DNA of 64,000 nucleotides. It comes from Trinickia terrae. Its GTDB lineage: Bacteria; Pseudomonadota; Gammaproteobacteria; Burkholderiales; Burkholderiaceae. Position 1 is the stretch's first letter; every line of letters begins with the position of its first letter. The notes under the pieces were generated by a model, which saw only the letters and a program-made list of their open reading frames with translations, did not search any database and was not told where the DNA came from. Position numbers and translations under genes: made by a program. The stretch spans positions 1-64,000 of the forward strand of contig NZ_SWJE01000007.1 of the NCBI RefSeq assembly GCF_005144415.1. The letters are read 5' to 3'. Shown in pieces: positions 44,173 through 52,676 of this stretch.

Positions 44173-44991
44173 TCACTTGAATTGATAGAAATAGACGATC
44201 ATGGCCTCGGGAATGTATCGCTTGCCGACCAGCGGGCTATCGGTAATGCCGCTGCCAAGATGCGATACGCCGGCGTCGAAAATGATCCGCTGATGTTCAG
44301 TGAACTTGTAGGTGACGCGCGCGCCGACCGACTCGTTCCAGGTCGACGTGCCGTTGTACTGGGGGCGGCCGGCGCGCACTTCCGAAGGTCTGACGCCGTA
44401 ATAGTAGTCGACGTATTTATTGCTCAGCCATTGCGCACCGATGTGCGGTTCGATCGAGAATGCCGCCAGCTCGAAGGACTTGCCGTATTCGATCTTGGCT
44501 CGCTCGCCCTTGTTGCCGCCCAGCAGGTAGTCGCCCGACAGCGTGCCGAATGCCGTGCGCCACGCGAGCGCCGGGCCGTACCAGAATGCGCCCTTGCGGT
44601 TCTGCATCCCGTTCAGGATCGCTGCGTCCGAGCCCTTGTATCCGTCGAACAGCGCAAACTGTCCGCGCAGCGCGACGCTCAGCCCGCTCCAGTTGCCAAT
44701 CTTCAGATCAACCGTCGTGCCGAACAGGCGCACCCACTTGTCGTCGAAAGAGACAAGCGGAACCGGCGACACCTTGGAGCCGTAGTGCTTGTATGGCGAC
44801 CCCTCGACACTGACTCCCGCGCCAAGGCCCCAATGCGTCACGTTCGTGGCATTGCTCAAGATGGTTAGACCTGATGCGTCGGCGTACGGCTGATCGGCAT
44901 TGGCTCCGTCTGCCCAGGCGGTGCCGGAAGAGAGCAGGACCGGAGCAAGGATGAGCAACAACTGGCGTTCGCGGTGGCGAGTGTTCTTCAC
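44173..44991 (-). CDS. MipA/OmpV-family outer-membrane protein
   Basis: 272-aa exported beta-barrel protein. A signal peptide ends near GTAWA-DGAN. Amphipathic strands follow (WGLGAGVSVEGSPYKHYGSK, PVPLVSFDDKWVRLFGTTVD, SGLSVALRGQFALFDGYKGS), with the C-terminal aromatic strand AMIVYFYQFK. MipA/OmpV proteins include scaffold or substrate channels and are often controlled by a neighbouring two-component system. It is only 10 nt upstream of the regulator genes on the same strand, so it appears to be part of that operon or its target. Confidence 0.85.
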   Translation of the reverse strand: MKNTRHRERQLLLILAPVLLSSGTAWADGANADQPYADASGLTILSNATNVTHWGLGAGVSVEGSPYKHYGSKVSPVPLVSFDDKWVRLFGTTVDLKIGNWSGLSVALRGQFALFDGYKGSDAAILNGMQNRKGAFWYGPALAWRTAFGTLSGDYLLGGNKGERAKIEYGKSFELAAFSIEPHIGAQWLSNKYVDYYYGVRPSEVRAGRPQYNGTSTWNESVGARVTYKFTEHQRIIFDAGVSHLGSGITDSPLVGKRYIPEAMIVYFYQFK

Positions 44992-45085
44992 AGTGGGGTT
45001 CCTGGGGGGGCGGGGAAAACGGAACCGACTGTAGGAGCGGTAGGCTTACTGCTCACTTACTCGACAAAAACAGCGCAATCCAACT

Positions 45086-45136
45086 GCGCTTGAAACGGCG
45101 CAGCAGCTGGCGCTGAAATCGTTTGTGTTCAACCGG
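45086..45136 (+). repeat. Copy 2 of the 51-nt repeat: displaced 3' end of a PilZ gene
   Basis: 49 of 51 nt match 41164-41214. Read in the PilZ frame it gives ALETAQQLALKSFVFNR followed by PERQ and an early frame end, so it is a fragment, not a gene. It lies in the 157-nt gap between mipA and the LysR gene, in the same orientation as the intact PilZ gene. Together with copy 1 it brackets the kinase-regulator-mipA block. Confidence 0.85.
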
Positions 45137-45148
45137 CCCGAACGGCAG

Positions 45149-46051
45149 CTAGCTCGTTTGTTCCGCCTGGGCGGCGCGAATTTCTTTCTTCAACCAGGAA
45201 ATAAACTTGCTGGCCGACACGGATAAAGACTGGCCTTCCGGGTACACAAGGTAGTAGCCGCGACGCGCGCTAATCGCCGGACCCGGAAGACGGACGAGCG
45301 CTCCGGACTTCAATGCATCGCCGACGAGCCATCCACGCGCCAACGCGATGCCGTCGCCCCGTTCCGCGGCCTGAAGCAACGCCAGCGAATCCTCGCAGGT
45401 CACGCCTTCGTCGGGAATGCGGCCGACGACACCCGCGCGCTTGAACCACTCTCCCCATTCGTCGTAGGGGTTGAGCAGCGGGTACCGCAAAATATGGTGC
45501 GGGGAAGACGGCAACCCCGAGCACCCGTTGACGCCCTTGGCCGCAGCAACCGGGAAAAGCGTCTCGTCGGCCAGCAATTCCGCAACGAGCCCTTCCCACT
45601 TCCCGTTCCCGAAGCGGATCCCCAGCGAAATTCGCTTGGCCACCAAATTGAGCGTCGCGATCGTCGCGATCACGTCCACGCCGATATCCGGATGCGACGC
45701 CTGAAAGCCTTTCAGGCGCGGCCCCAACCAACGCGACGAGAAAGACGGAACCACCGTCACCGAAATGCGGCCTGCTTGCTGGATTGGCTGGCGCCGCAGC
45801 CGGGTAGTCGAATCGGCGAGCAACTTCAGGGCTCCGGTCATTGCCTCCTGCAACTCCCGGCCCTGCGGCGTCAGCACGACACGCCGCCCTACGCGAGCGA
45901 ACAGCACGACGCCCAGTTCGGCTTCGAGCGCTCTTACCTGCCGCCCGACGGCTCCGGGAGTCAGGAACAGCGACTCGGCTGCTTCCCGGAAACTCTCATG
46001 GCGAGCCGCGGCCTCGAAGACTTGAAGATTACGCAAAGACGGGATTTGCAT
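45149..46051 (-). CDS. LysR-family regulator (GcvA-like), candidate controller of the NRPS-PKS cluster
   Basis: 300-aa LTTR. HTH: LQVFEAAARHESFREAAESL, then LTPGAVGRQVRALEAELGVV. The effector domain is of the GcvA/AmpR type (ISVTVVPSFSSRWLGPRLKG, then LVAKRISLGIRFGNGKWEGL, and GDGIALARGWLVGDAL). It is divergent from the NRPS-PKS genes across a 376-nt AT-rich gap, the usual arrangement for a pathway-specific regulator; the control relationship is inferred. Confidence 0.85.
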   Translation of the reverse strand: MQIPSLRNLQVFEAAARHESFREAAESLFLTPGAVGRQVRALEAELGVVLFARVGRRVVLTPQGRELQEAMTGALKLLADSTTRLRRQPIQQAGRISVTVVPSFSSRWLGPRLKGFQASHPDIGVDVIATIATLNLVAKRISLGIRFGNGKWEGLVAELLADETLFPVAAAKGVNGCSGLPSSPHHILRYPLLNPYDEWGEWFKRAGVVGRIPDEGVTCEDSLALLQAAERGDGIALARGWLVGDALKSGALVRLPGPAISARRGYYLVYPEGQSLSVSASKFISWLKKEIRAAQAEQTS

Positions 46052-46427
46052 CAGTCAATCAACCGGATACTTTAACTCCTCGATACCCTAGCATATTAAT
46101 CGCTTTTCGTCGTTACTCACTATCGATAATCTCTCTGCCGTATTCGAAATTACGTTCGATATCCAAACTGCGCTAAATCTCTAATCAGCCGCAGCTAACT
46201 TTTTCGAGCGAAAGAGAAAGAATTAGTAAGAGCACGGCAAAAGCCAATACCCGCAGCCTGCGAGAATTCCGAAACGCGTTTCTTCAAGCCGACTCTCCAC
46301 GGGAAGGCAACGGCACGCGCAGACAGTCCGGCAGATCGCGCAGGACGCCGGGCCGCTACGCATAGATTCGCCGCAAGACTTGACACTCACTCCTGAAGCC
46401 GACAATCCGAACGCGACGCTTGAGAAT
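46052..46427. other. AT-rich divergent control region of the biosynthetic cluster
   Basis: 376 nt between the LysR gene and the NRPS-PKS gene; the first 190 nt are clearly more AT-rich than the surrounding DNA. An inverted repeat TCGAA-ATTACG-TTCGA lies at 46144-46159 and could bind the LysR protein. The synthetase start is unsettled: an in-frame TTG at 46380, ATG at 46428 (preferred) and ATG at 46440 are possible. Confidence 0.5.
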
Positions 46428-49400
46428 ATGAGCATTTCCATGAAACCGGCCCAATTCGACTCACTCCCAATTCTCGTTCAAGCCACTCGGAAACAATTTC
46501 CGAATCGGACTGCCATTACCTTCAAGGAAGTCGATTTTACTTACCTCGATATAGATCGAGACGTAAACCGCATTGCGGCGAAACTCATTGAAGCCGGCAT
46601 GCGGCGCGGCGATCTCGTCGCATTGCACGTCGAGCGCTCGGTGAACATGCTGGTGGCGATGCTGGCCATTCACCGCGTCGGCGCAGCGTACGTGCCGCTC
46701 GATCCGGCTTATCCACGCGAGCGGCAGAACTACATCGTCCGCGACTCCGGCTTGCAATGCCTGGTCTACGACCAGGTATTGAATATCGACGAGCCCGTAA
46801 GGCACTGCATCGACTTGAGCGGCGCATGGTTCCGCGCAAGCGATGCGGTGGAGCCCGTCGAGGCGGTGCCGGTTGCCTATGAGGATGTCGCTTATGTGAT
46901 CTACACCTCGGGGTCGACGGGGCGGCCCAAAGGGGTGAAGGTCCATCACGGCGCGGTCGCCAATTTTCTGCACAGCATGCGCGCCCGGCCCGGCATGGGC
47001 GCATCGGACACCTTGCTGGCCGTGACCACGCCGTCGTTCGATATCTCCGTGCTGGAGCTGTTCCTTCCGCTGCTCGTCGGCGGCAAGATCGTCCTGGCAT
47101 CGCGTGATGAAGTCGCCGACGGCGGCCGGCTCGCGGAGTTGATCGAGCAGCATGCGGTCACCGTCATGCAGGCGACGCCCGCCACCTGGCGAATGCTGTT
47201 CATTGCGGGCTGGCGGGGGGCGCCGGGCCTCAAGGCATTGTGCGGCGGGGAAGCGCTGGACACCGCGCTTGCGAATCAACTCTTGCAGGCGACGGGCAGC
47301 CTGTGGAACATGTACGGCCCCACTGAAACGACCGTCTGGTCGACGTGCCATCGCGTCGCTCCCGGCGAGCAGCCGATTCCGGCCGGCGCTCCCATCGATA
47401 ACACGACCTTGCATGTTCTCGGCCCGCAGCTCGATCCGGTCGAGGATGGCGAAACCGGCGAGCTGTATATCGGCGGCGCAGGGGTGGCGCTGGGATACAC
47501 CGACGACGCGCTGACCCGGGCGCGCTTCCTGAAGGACCCCTTCTCCCACGATCCGCAAGCGCGCCTGTACCGGACCGGCGACCTGGCGTATCGCACGGCA
47601 GATGGCACGCTCGTACTGAAAGGACGTGCGGACGACCAGGTGAAGGTCAAAGGCTTTCGCATCGAGCTCAACGACGTGCAGGAAAACCTGCTGCAGATAG
47701 CCGGGGTGGAGCAGGCCGCCGTCATCGCAGCGACGAACGCGGATGGCGTAACGAGCCTGGCTGGCTTCGTGGTCCCATCCCGCGATCGGCATGTCACACC
47801 GGAGTCGATCAAGGCGGCGCTCGCTGCTCGCGTGCCGGAATACATGATTCCGGCAAAGCTGCTGCTCGTGCGTTCGCTGCCGCTGACCCCGAACGGCAAG
47901 ATCGACCGCGCGTCGCTCAAGGCCCTTCGTCTGGAAGACGACACCGCGGGCGATCCCGATACGCTGGTCTACGAGACGCGCAAGGAACTGATCGTCAAGA
48001 TCGTTCAACACCTGCTCGGCGAGAAAACGGTGGCCACCGATGTCAGCCTCTTCGATCTCGGCCTCGATTCGCTCCAGGCCAATCGCCTCGTCGCGATGCT
48101 GGCCAAGCATTCCGGCATCAAGGTCAGCGTCGCGGCGCTCTTCGAGCATCCGACTCTGGATGGATTTCACGCCTACGTCGAGCAGCGTGCGGCCGCCGAC
48201 GCCTCCGGCGCGGCTGCGCCGAAGTCCGCGCCTCGCCGGCGCAAGCGGCGCGCTGGCGCGGACGACGAGCGAATTGCCGTGATCGGGATGGCGGGACGGT
48301 TCCCGGGCGCGGACTCAGTCGGCCAATTGTGGGACATCCTCGCATCCGGACGCGACACCATCACGCGTTTCTCGCGCGCCGAAGACGATCCGGGCATCAC
48401 CGGCGACATCGCCAATAACGAGAACTACGTGCGCGCCCGCGGGATGATCAAGGGCGCGGACCTCTTCGATGCTTCGCATTTCGGCATCAGCCCGAACGAC
48501 GCGATCGTGATGGACCCGCAGCAACGCGTATTCCTCGAAGTGGCGTGGGAGGCGATGGAATCGGCCGGTTACGATGCCGATCGATTCGACGGCCTGGTGG
48601 GCGTGTACGCCGGCATGGGCAACAACTTCTACTACCACTACAACGTGTCGACCCATCCCGACCTGATCGAGATGGTCGGCGAGGTCCAGGTCGAAGTCGG
48701 CCGCGAGAAGGATCACATCGCCACGCTCGTCTCGCACAAGCTGAATCTGACGGGGCCGAGCCTCAGCATCAATACCGCCTGCTCGACAGGCCTGGTTGCC
48801 ATCGACAGCGCGGTACACAGCCTCTTGAGCCACCAGTGCGACATGGCGCTGGCCGGCGCGATCGAATTGCGCACGCCGCAAATGAGCGGACAAGTCCACG
48901 AGCCGGGCGGCATCTTCACGCGCGACGGCAAGTGCCGTCCGTTCTCGGACGATGCAAGCGGGACCATGTTCTCGGACGGCGCGGGCGCAGTGGTGCTCAA
49001 GCGCCTGAGCGACGCGATCGCGGATGGCGACGTCATACACGGCGTCATCATCGGGTCCGCGGTCAATCACGACGGCATGCACAAGAAGAGCTATCTCGCG
49101 CCGAGCATCCAAGGCCAGATGGACGTGATCGCGACAGCGCAGGAGCGCGCGGAGATTTCGCCCGAGTCGATCACGTACATGGAAGCGCACGGCACGGCGA
49201 CGCCCGTCGGCGATCCCATCGAGTTCGAAGCGCTGAAAAACGTGTTCGAGGCCGGCACCGCCAAAAAGAACTTCTGCGCGCTGGGATCCGTCAAGGGCAA
49301 CCTCGGCCACCCGACGACCGCGGCGGGCGTGGTCGGGCTGATCAAGGTCTGCCTTGCATTGACCAACCGGAAAATCCCGCCGCTGGTCAATTTCAGCCGC

Positions 49401-52400
49401 ATCAATCCGAACATCGACATCGAGAACAGTCCGTTCTATGTGAATACCGATCTGCGCGACTGGCCAGCCGGCCCCGCGCCTCGACGGGCCGCCATCAGCT
49501 CGTTCGGCTTTTGCGGCACGAACGCGCACCTCATCGTCGAGGAAGCCCCCTCTCGCCCGATAGCGGCCGAGGAGCCGTGCAACCGTCCCTACACGCTGCT
49601 GCCCTATTCGGCCAGCAGCGAAAGCGCGCTCAAAGCACTGGCGTCGCGCGTCCAAGCGCAGGCAGCGCACGCCGCGGCCGACATCGGCTACACGCTTGCG
49701 GTCGGGCGCAGGCGGCTCAGGCACCGGGGCTTCGGCATCCTGGATCGGGAAAACCGACATGCGGATGAGCGCTTTACGCCGGATACCCAATACGTCATCC
49801 GGCGCGGCGCCAACCGCACTGCCAAACCGAAGCTGGTATTCGCTTTCCCGGGCCAAGGGTCGCAGTACGTCGACATGGGCTCGAACCTCTACCGGCAAGA
49901 ACCCGCGTTCCGCGCAGCCCTCGACGAATGCGCAGCCATCCTGCGAAAACATCTCGGCGAAGACATTCGCAGCGTGCTGTTTCCGTCCGCGGGCGTCGAT
50001 CCCGACGCGTTCCAGGCGAGGCTGAACAACACCCGCTTCACGCAGCCCGCTGTTTTCTGCGTCGAATACGCACTCGCCAAAACGTTGATGAGCTGGGGGC
50101 TGGAAGCGGAATCGTTCGTGGGCCACAGCATCGGCGAATTCGTCGCCGCCACGCTGGCCGGCGTGTTCTCGCTGCCGGATGCGCTCGAGCTGATTGCCGC
50201 GCGCGGACGGCTGATGAGCGAGCTGCCTGAAGGCGGCATGCTGTCCGTGCGGTTGCCGCATGAGCAGCTGGCAGGCGATCTCGACGCGTCCCTCTCGATT
50301 GCGGCGATCAACGGCCCTGGCCTGTGCGTGGCAGCCGGCCCTCGCGACCGGATCGACGCGCTCAAGCAGACGCTCGATGAACGCGGCGTGCGTTCGCAGC
50401 TGCTGCACACCTCGCACGCATTCCATTCGTCGATGATGGATGCGGCTGTCGAACCGTTTCTCGAGATCGTGCGCCGCATGGAACTGCACGCGCCCCGCAT
50501 TCCGATCGTGTCGACGGCGACCGGCCAGCCGATGACCGATCACGATGCAACGAGTCCGCTCTATTGGGCAAACCATTTGCGCCTGCCCGTGCGCTTTGCC
50601 GAAGCCGTCGGCACGCTGTGCATGGAAGACAACGTCGTGCTGCTCGAAGTCGGGCCGAGGACCACGCTGTGCTCGCTGGCATCGATGCAGTTCAAGCGCG
50701 AATCGCGGCAGTTTGCGATCTCCACGTTGAACGATTCGGCACGGGATGACGAGGAGGCGCTCTCGCTCGCACGCGCGCTCGGCCATCTGTGGCTCGCCGG
50801 CTTCGAACTCGATTGGCAGGCTTACTACGGCCGCGCGAGCCGCCGCGTCGAGCTTCCGGCGTATCCGTTCGAGCGCAAGCGCTATTGGATCGATCCGGCG
50901 CAAACGCGTCCAGCCGGCGAGCGGCACGCCGGACAGCCCACGCCGAGCGCAGCCGATGCAGAAGCGTGCTTGCCGCCCGCAATCCGCGAGACGCCCGGCA
51001 AACGGCCAGCAACATCGAAAGCCGGCCTGCTCGGCGAGCTCAAGCGGATCCTGGAGAGCATTTCCGGCGAAAGCTATGACGATGTATCTCCGGCGGCATC
51101 GCTGTTCGAACTCGGCCTGGATTCCCTGCTGCTGACACCCCTCACCTACAAGCTCAAGGAAATGTTCGGCGTGACCGTCACGTTCCGGCAGCTGCTGAGC
51201 GACTTGTCGACGCTGGAATCGATCGTCGACCATATCGGCGAACACGCTGCGGTGAAGCCGGCCGATGCGAACCAGCCATCCGCTTCCAGCGGATCGTCCG
51301 GAAACAGCGACGCGGACGGGCTCGAGCTGCAACCCGCGCAGCGCATCGTCTTCGAGCGCTCGATGCGGTCAACGGCTGCTTCGCTGGCGCATCATGAATC
51401 CGCGACCGTCATGTTGACCGGCCCCGTCGACAAGGACGCACTGGTTCGGGCGATTCACGATCTACCTGTCCGGCACGACGCGCTGCGCGCAACGTTCGGG
51501 GGCGATCCGGCGCGGATGTCGATCGCCGCCGAGCCGGCGACATCCGCCGCCATCCGATGGATCGAGGGACGCGGCCAAGCACTCGACGCCATCGTCGAGG
51601 AAGACGCGCGAACGCCGTTTTCCCTCGACGCGGGACCCTTGGTCCGCTTCAGCGTCGTGACACTGGGCGATGCCCGGCTGGCGGTCCTGATTGCCGCTCA
51701 CGCCGCGGTATGCGATGGCTGGTCGCTCGACGTCTTGATCGAACAGCTCGCCAAACGCTACAACGCCAATCTGTCTGCGAAACCGGATACCGCCGCGACG
51801 CCATCGCAATGGCGGGACTACATGGCGCAACGGCTCGCGGCGGATGCGGACGGAGCGCAAGCGGCGCACGCGCGGCGCGAGCCGCCTTCGTCCGATATCG
51901 GCGCAGCCGCGACGCATGACAATGCCGGCCCGGCCGCCGATGCATTCGAGTCGATTCATCGAACCATCGGCATTTCACCGCCACAGGCCCAGCAGATCCG
52001 CGCGGCCAGCACAAAGCATCAATGCAGCCCCTTTACGCTGCTGCTGGCCGCGGCCCAGCTCGCACTGGCTTCGTGGCGCGATCGCCAGCCGTCCGCCATC
52101 GACATTCCGATCGCCGGGCAAAGCTTGCACAATCTGCCCACCCTAGTCGGACAGTGCACGAACTGGGTCACCGTCAGCCAGCCGCTCGACGCGAGCGAAG
52201 GGGTCCGTGCCTTTCTGCGGAAACTGCAGCGGGCCTTGCTCGATGCGCAGGAAAGCTGCTTCGCGCCACGCCGGCCTGCAAGCGGCCCCAAGGCCGCCCC
52301 CGATGCCGCGTTCGTCCATACCAAACGGCTCAGGCCCGCCGATTACGCATTCGCGGGGCTGCAGGCGGAATACACGCTGAACCGGAGACGCCGCCAATGG

Positions 52401-52676
52401 TACGGCCTCGAGTTCCACGTGACCGAATACGCGGACCGGTTTGCCGTCGACTGTTCGTGCCGCCTCTCGGACCACTCGGCGCAAGCGCCCGAGCATCTGC
52501 TGAGCGCCTTTGAAGGCGCGCTTGCAGCACTGGTTTCGGGGCCGGCCGACGTCCGCATCGCCGATGTGCTGACCGCTGCCCGCAGCCCGCTCGCACATCG
52601 AGTCGAGCACGCCGGGCCGCCCGGCGGCACGCCCCAGGTGGACGAAGACTTCGGCATCGAGGAGGAGATCCTCTGA
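46428..52676 (+). CDS. Hybrid NRPS-PKS: A(Gly)-PCP-KS-AT-ACP-C(degenerate)
   Basis: 2082-aa megasynthase. A domain at about residues 15-520 (A3 YTSGSTGRPKG; selectivity residues D-I-L-Q-L-G-M-V-W-K, close to the known glycine code DILQLGLIWK). PCP Ser548 (GLDSLQANR). KS at about 605-1040 with Cys785 (TACSTG) and His921 (EAHGTATP). AT at about 1140-1430 with Ser1234 (GHSIGE) and HAFH at 1330-1333, the malonyl signature. ACP Ser1566. The C-terminal condensation-like domain has HAAVCDG at 1758-1764, so the catalytic second His is Ala. No KR, DH, ER or MT. It should prime with glycine and extend once with malonyl-CoA. It overlaps the next synthetase gene by one base. Confidence 0.9.
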   Translation: MSISMKPAQFDSLPILVQATRKQFPNRTAITFKEVDFTYLDIDRDVNRIAAKLIEAGMRRGDLVALHVERSVNMLVAMLAIHRVGAAYVPLDPAYPRERQNYIVRDSGLQCLVYDQVLNIDEPVRHCIDLSGAWFRASDAVEPVEAVPVAYEDVAYVIYTSGSTGRPKGVKVHHGAVANFLHSMRARPGMGASDTLLAVTTPSFDISVLELFLPLLVGGKIVLASRDEVADGGRLAELIEQHAVTVMQATPATWRMLFIAGWRGAPGLKALCGGEALDTALANQLLQATGSLWNMYGPTETTVWSTCHRVAPGEQPIPAGAPIDNTTLHVLGPQLDPVEDGETGELYIGGAGVALGYTDDALTRARFLKDPFSHDPQARLYRTGDLAYRTADGTLVLKGRADDQVKVKGFRIELNDVQENLLQIAGVEQAAVIAATNADGVTSLAGFVVPSRDRHVTPESIKAALAARVPEYMIPAKLLLVRSLPLTPNGKIDRASLKALRLEDDTAGDPDTLVYETRKELIVKIVQHLLGEKTVATDVSLFDLGLDSLQANRLVAMLAKHSGIKVSVAALFEHPTLDGFHAYVEQRAAADASGAAAPKSAPRRRKRRAGADDERIAVIGMAGRFPGADSVGQLWDILASGRDTITRFSRAEDDPGITGDIANNENYVRARGMIKGADLFDASHFGISPNDAIVMDPQQRVFLEVAWEAMESAGYDADRFDGLVGVYAGMGNNFYYHYNVSTHPDLIEMVGEVQVEVGREKDHIATLVSHKLNLTGPSLSINTACSTGLVAIDSAVHSLLSHQCDMALAGAIELRTPQMSGQVHEPGGIFTRDGKCRPFSDDASGTMFSDGAGAVVLKRLSDAIADGDVIHGVIIGSAVNHDGMHKKSYLAPSIQGQMDVIATAQERAEISPESITYMEAHGTATPVGDPIEFEALKNVFEAGTAKKNFCALGSVKGNLGHPTTAAGVVGLIKVCLALTNRKIPPLVNFSRINPNIDIENSPFYVNTDLRDWPAGPAPRRAAISSFGFCGTNAHLIVEEAPSRPIAAEEPCNRPYTLLPYSASSESALKALASRVQAQAAHAAADIGYTLAVGRRRLRHRGFGILDRENRHADERFTPDTQYVIRRGANRTAKPKLVFAFPGQGSQYVDMGSNLYRQEPAFRAALDECAAILRKHLGEDIRSVLFPSAGVDPDAFQARLNNTRFTQPAVFCVEYALAKTLMSWGLEAESFVGHSIGEFVAATLAGVFSLPDALELIAARGRLMSELPEGGMLSVRLPHEQLAGDLDASLSIAAINGPGLCVAAGPRDRIDALKQTLDERGVRSQLLHTSHAFHSSMMDAAVEPFLEIVRRMELHAPRIPIVSTATGQPMTDHDATSPLYWANHLRLPVRFAEAVGTLCMEDNVVLLEVGPRTTLCSLASMQFKRESRQFAISTLNDSARDDEEALSLARALGHLWLAGFELDWQAYYGRASRRVELPAYPFERKRYWIDPAQTRPAGERHAGQPTPSAADAEACLPPAIRETPGKRPATSKAGLLGELKRILESISGESYDDVSPAASLFELGLDSLLLTPLTYKLKEMFGVTVTFRQLLSDLSTLESIVDHIGEHAAVKPADANQPSASSGSSGNSDADGLELQPAQRIVFERSMRSTAASLAHHESATVMLTGPVDKDALVRAIHDLPVRHDALRATFGGDPARMSIAAEPATSAAIRWIEGRGQALDAIVEEDARTPFSLDAGPLVRFSVVTLGDARLAVLIAAHAAVCDGWSLDVLIEQLAKRYNANLSAKPDTAATPSQWRDYMAQRLAADADGAQAAHARREPPSSDIGAAATHDNAGPAADAFESIHRTIGISPPQAQQIRAASTKHQCSPFTLLLAAAQLALASWRDRQPSAIDIPIAGQSLHNLPTLVGQCTNWVTVSQPLDASEGVRAFLRKLQRALLDAQESCFAPRRPASGPKAAPDAAFVHTKRLRPADYAFAGLQAEYTLNRRRRQWYGLEFHVTEYADRFAVDCSCRLSDHSAQAPEHLLSAFEGALAALVSGPADVRIADVLTAARSPLAHRVEHAGPPGGTPQVDEDFGIEEEIL

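Noticed and set aside
48315-51332. Open frame of 1005 codons on the minus strand inside the NRPS-PKS gene
   Set aside because: It lies wholly antisense to a gene with clear KS, AT and ACP motifs; its translation has arginine/glutamine-rich, motif-free composition typical of antisense frames in GC-rich DNA.
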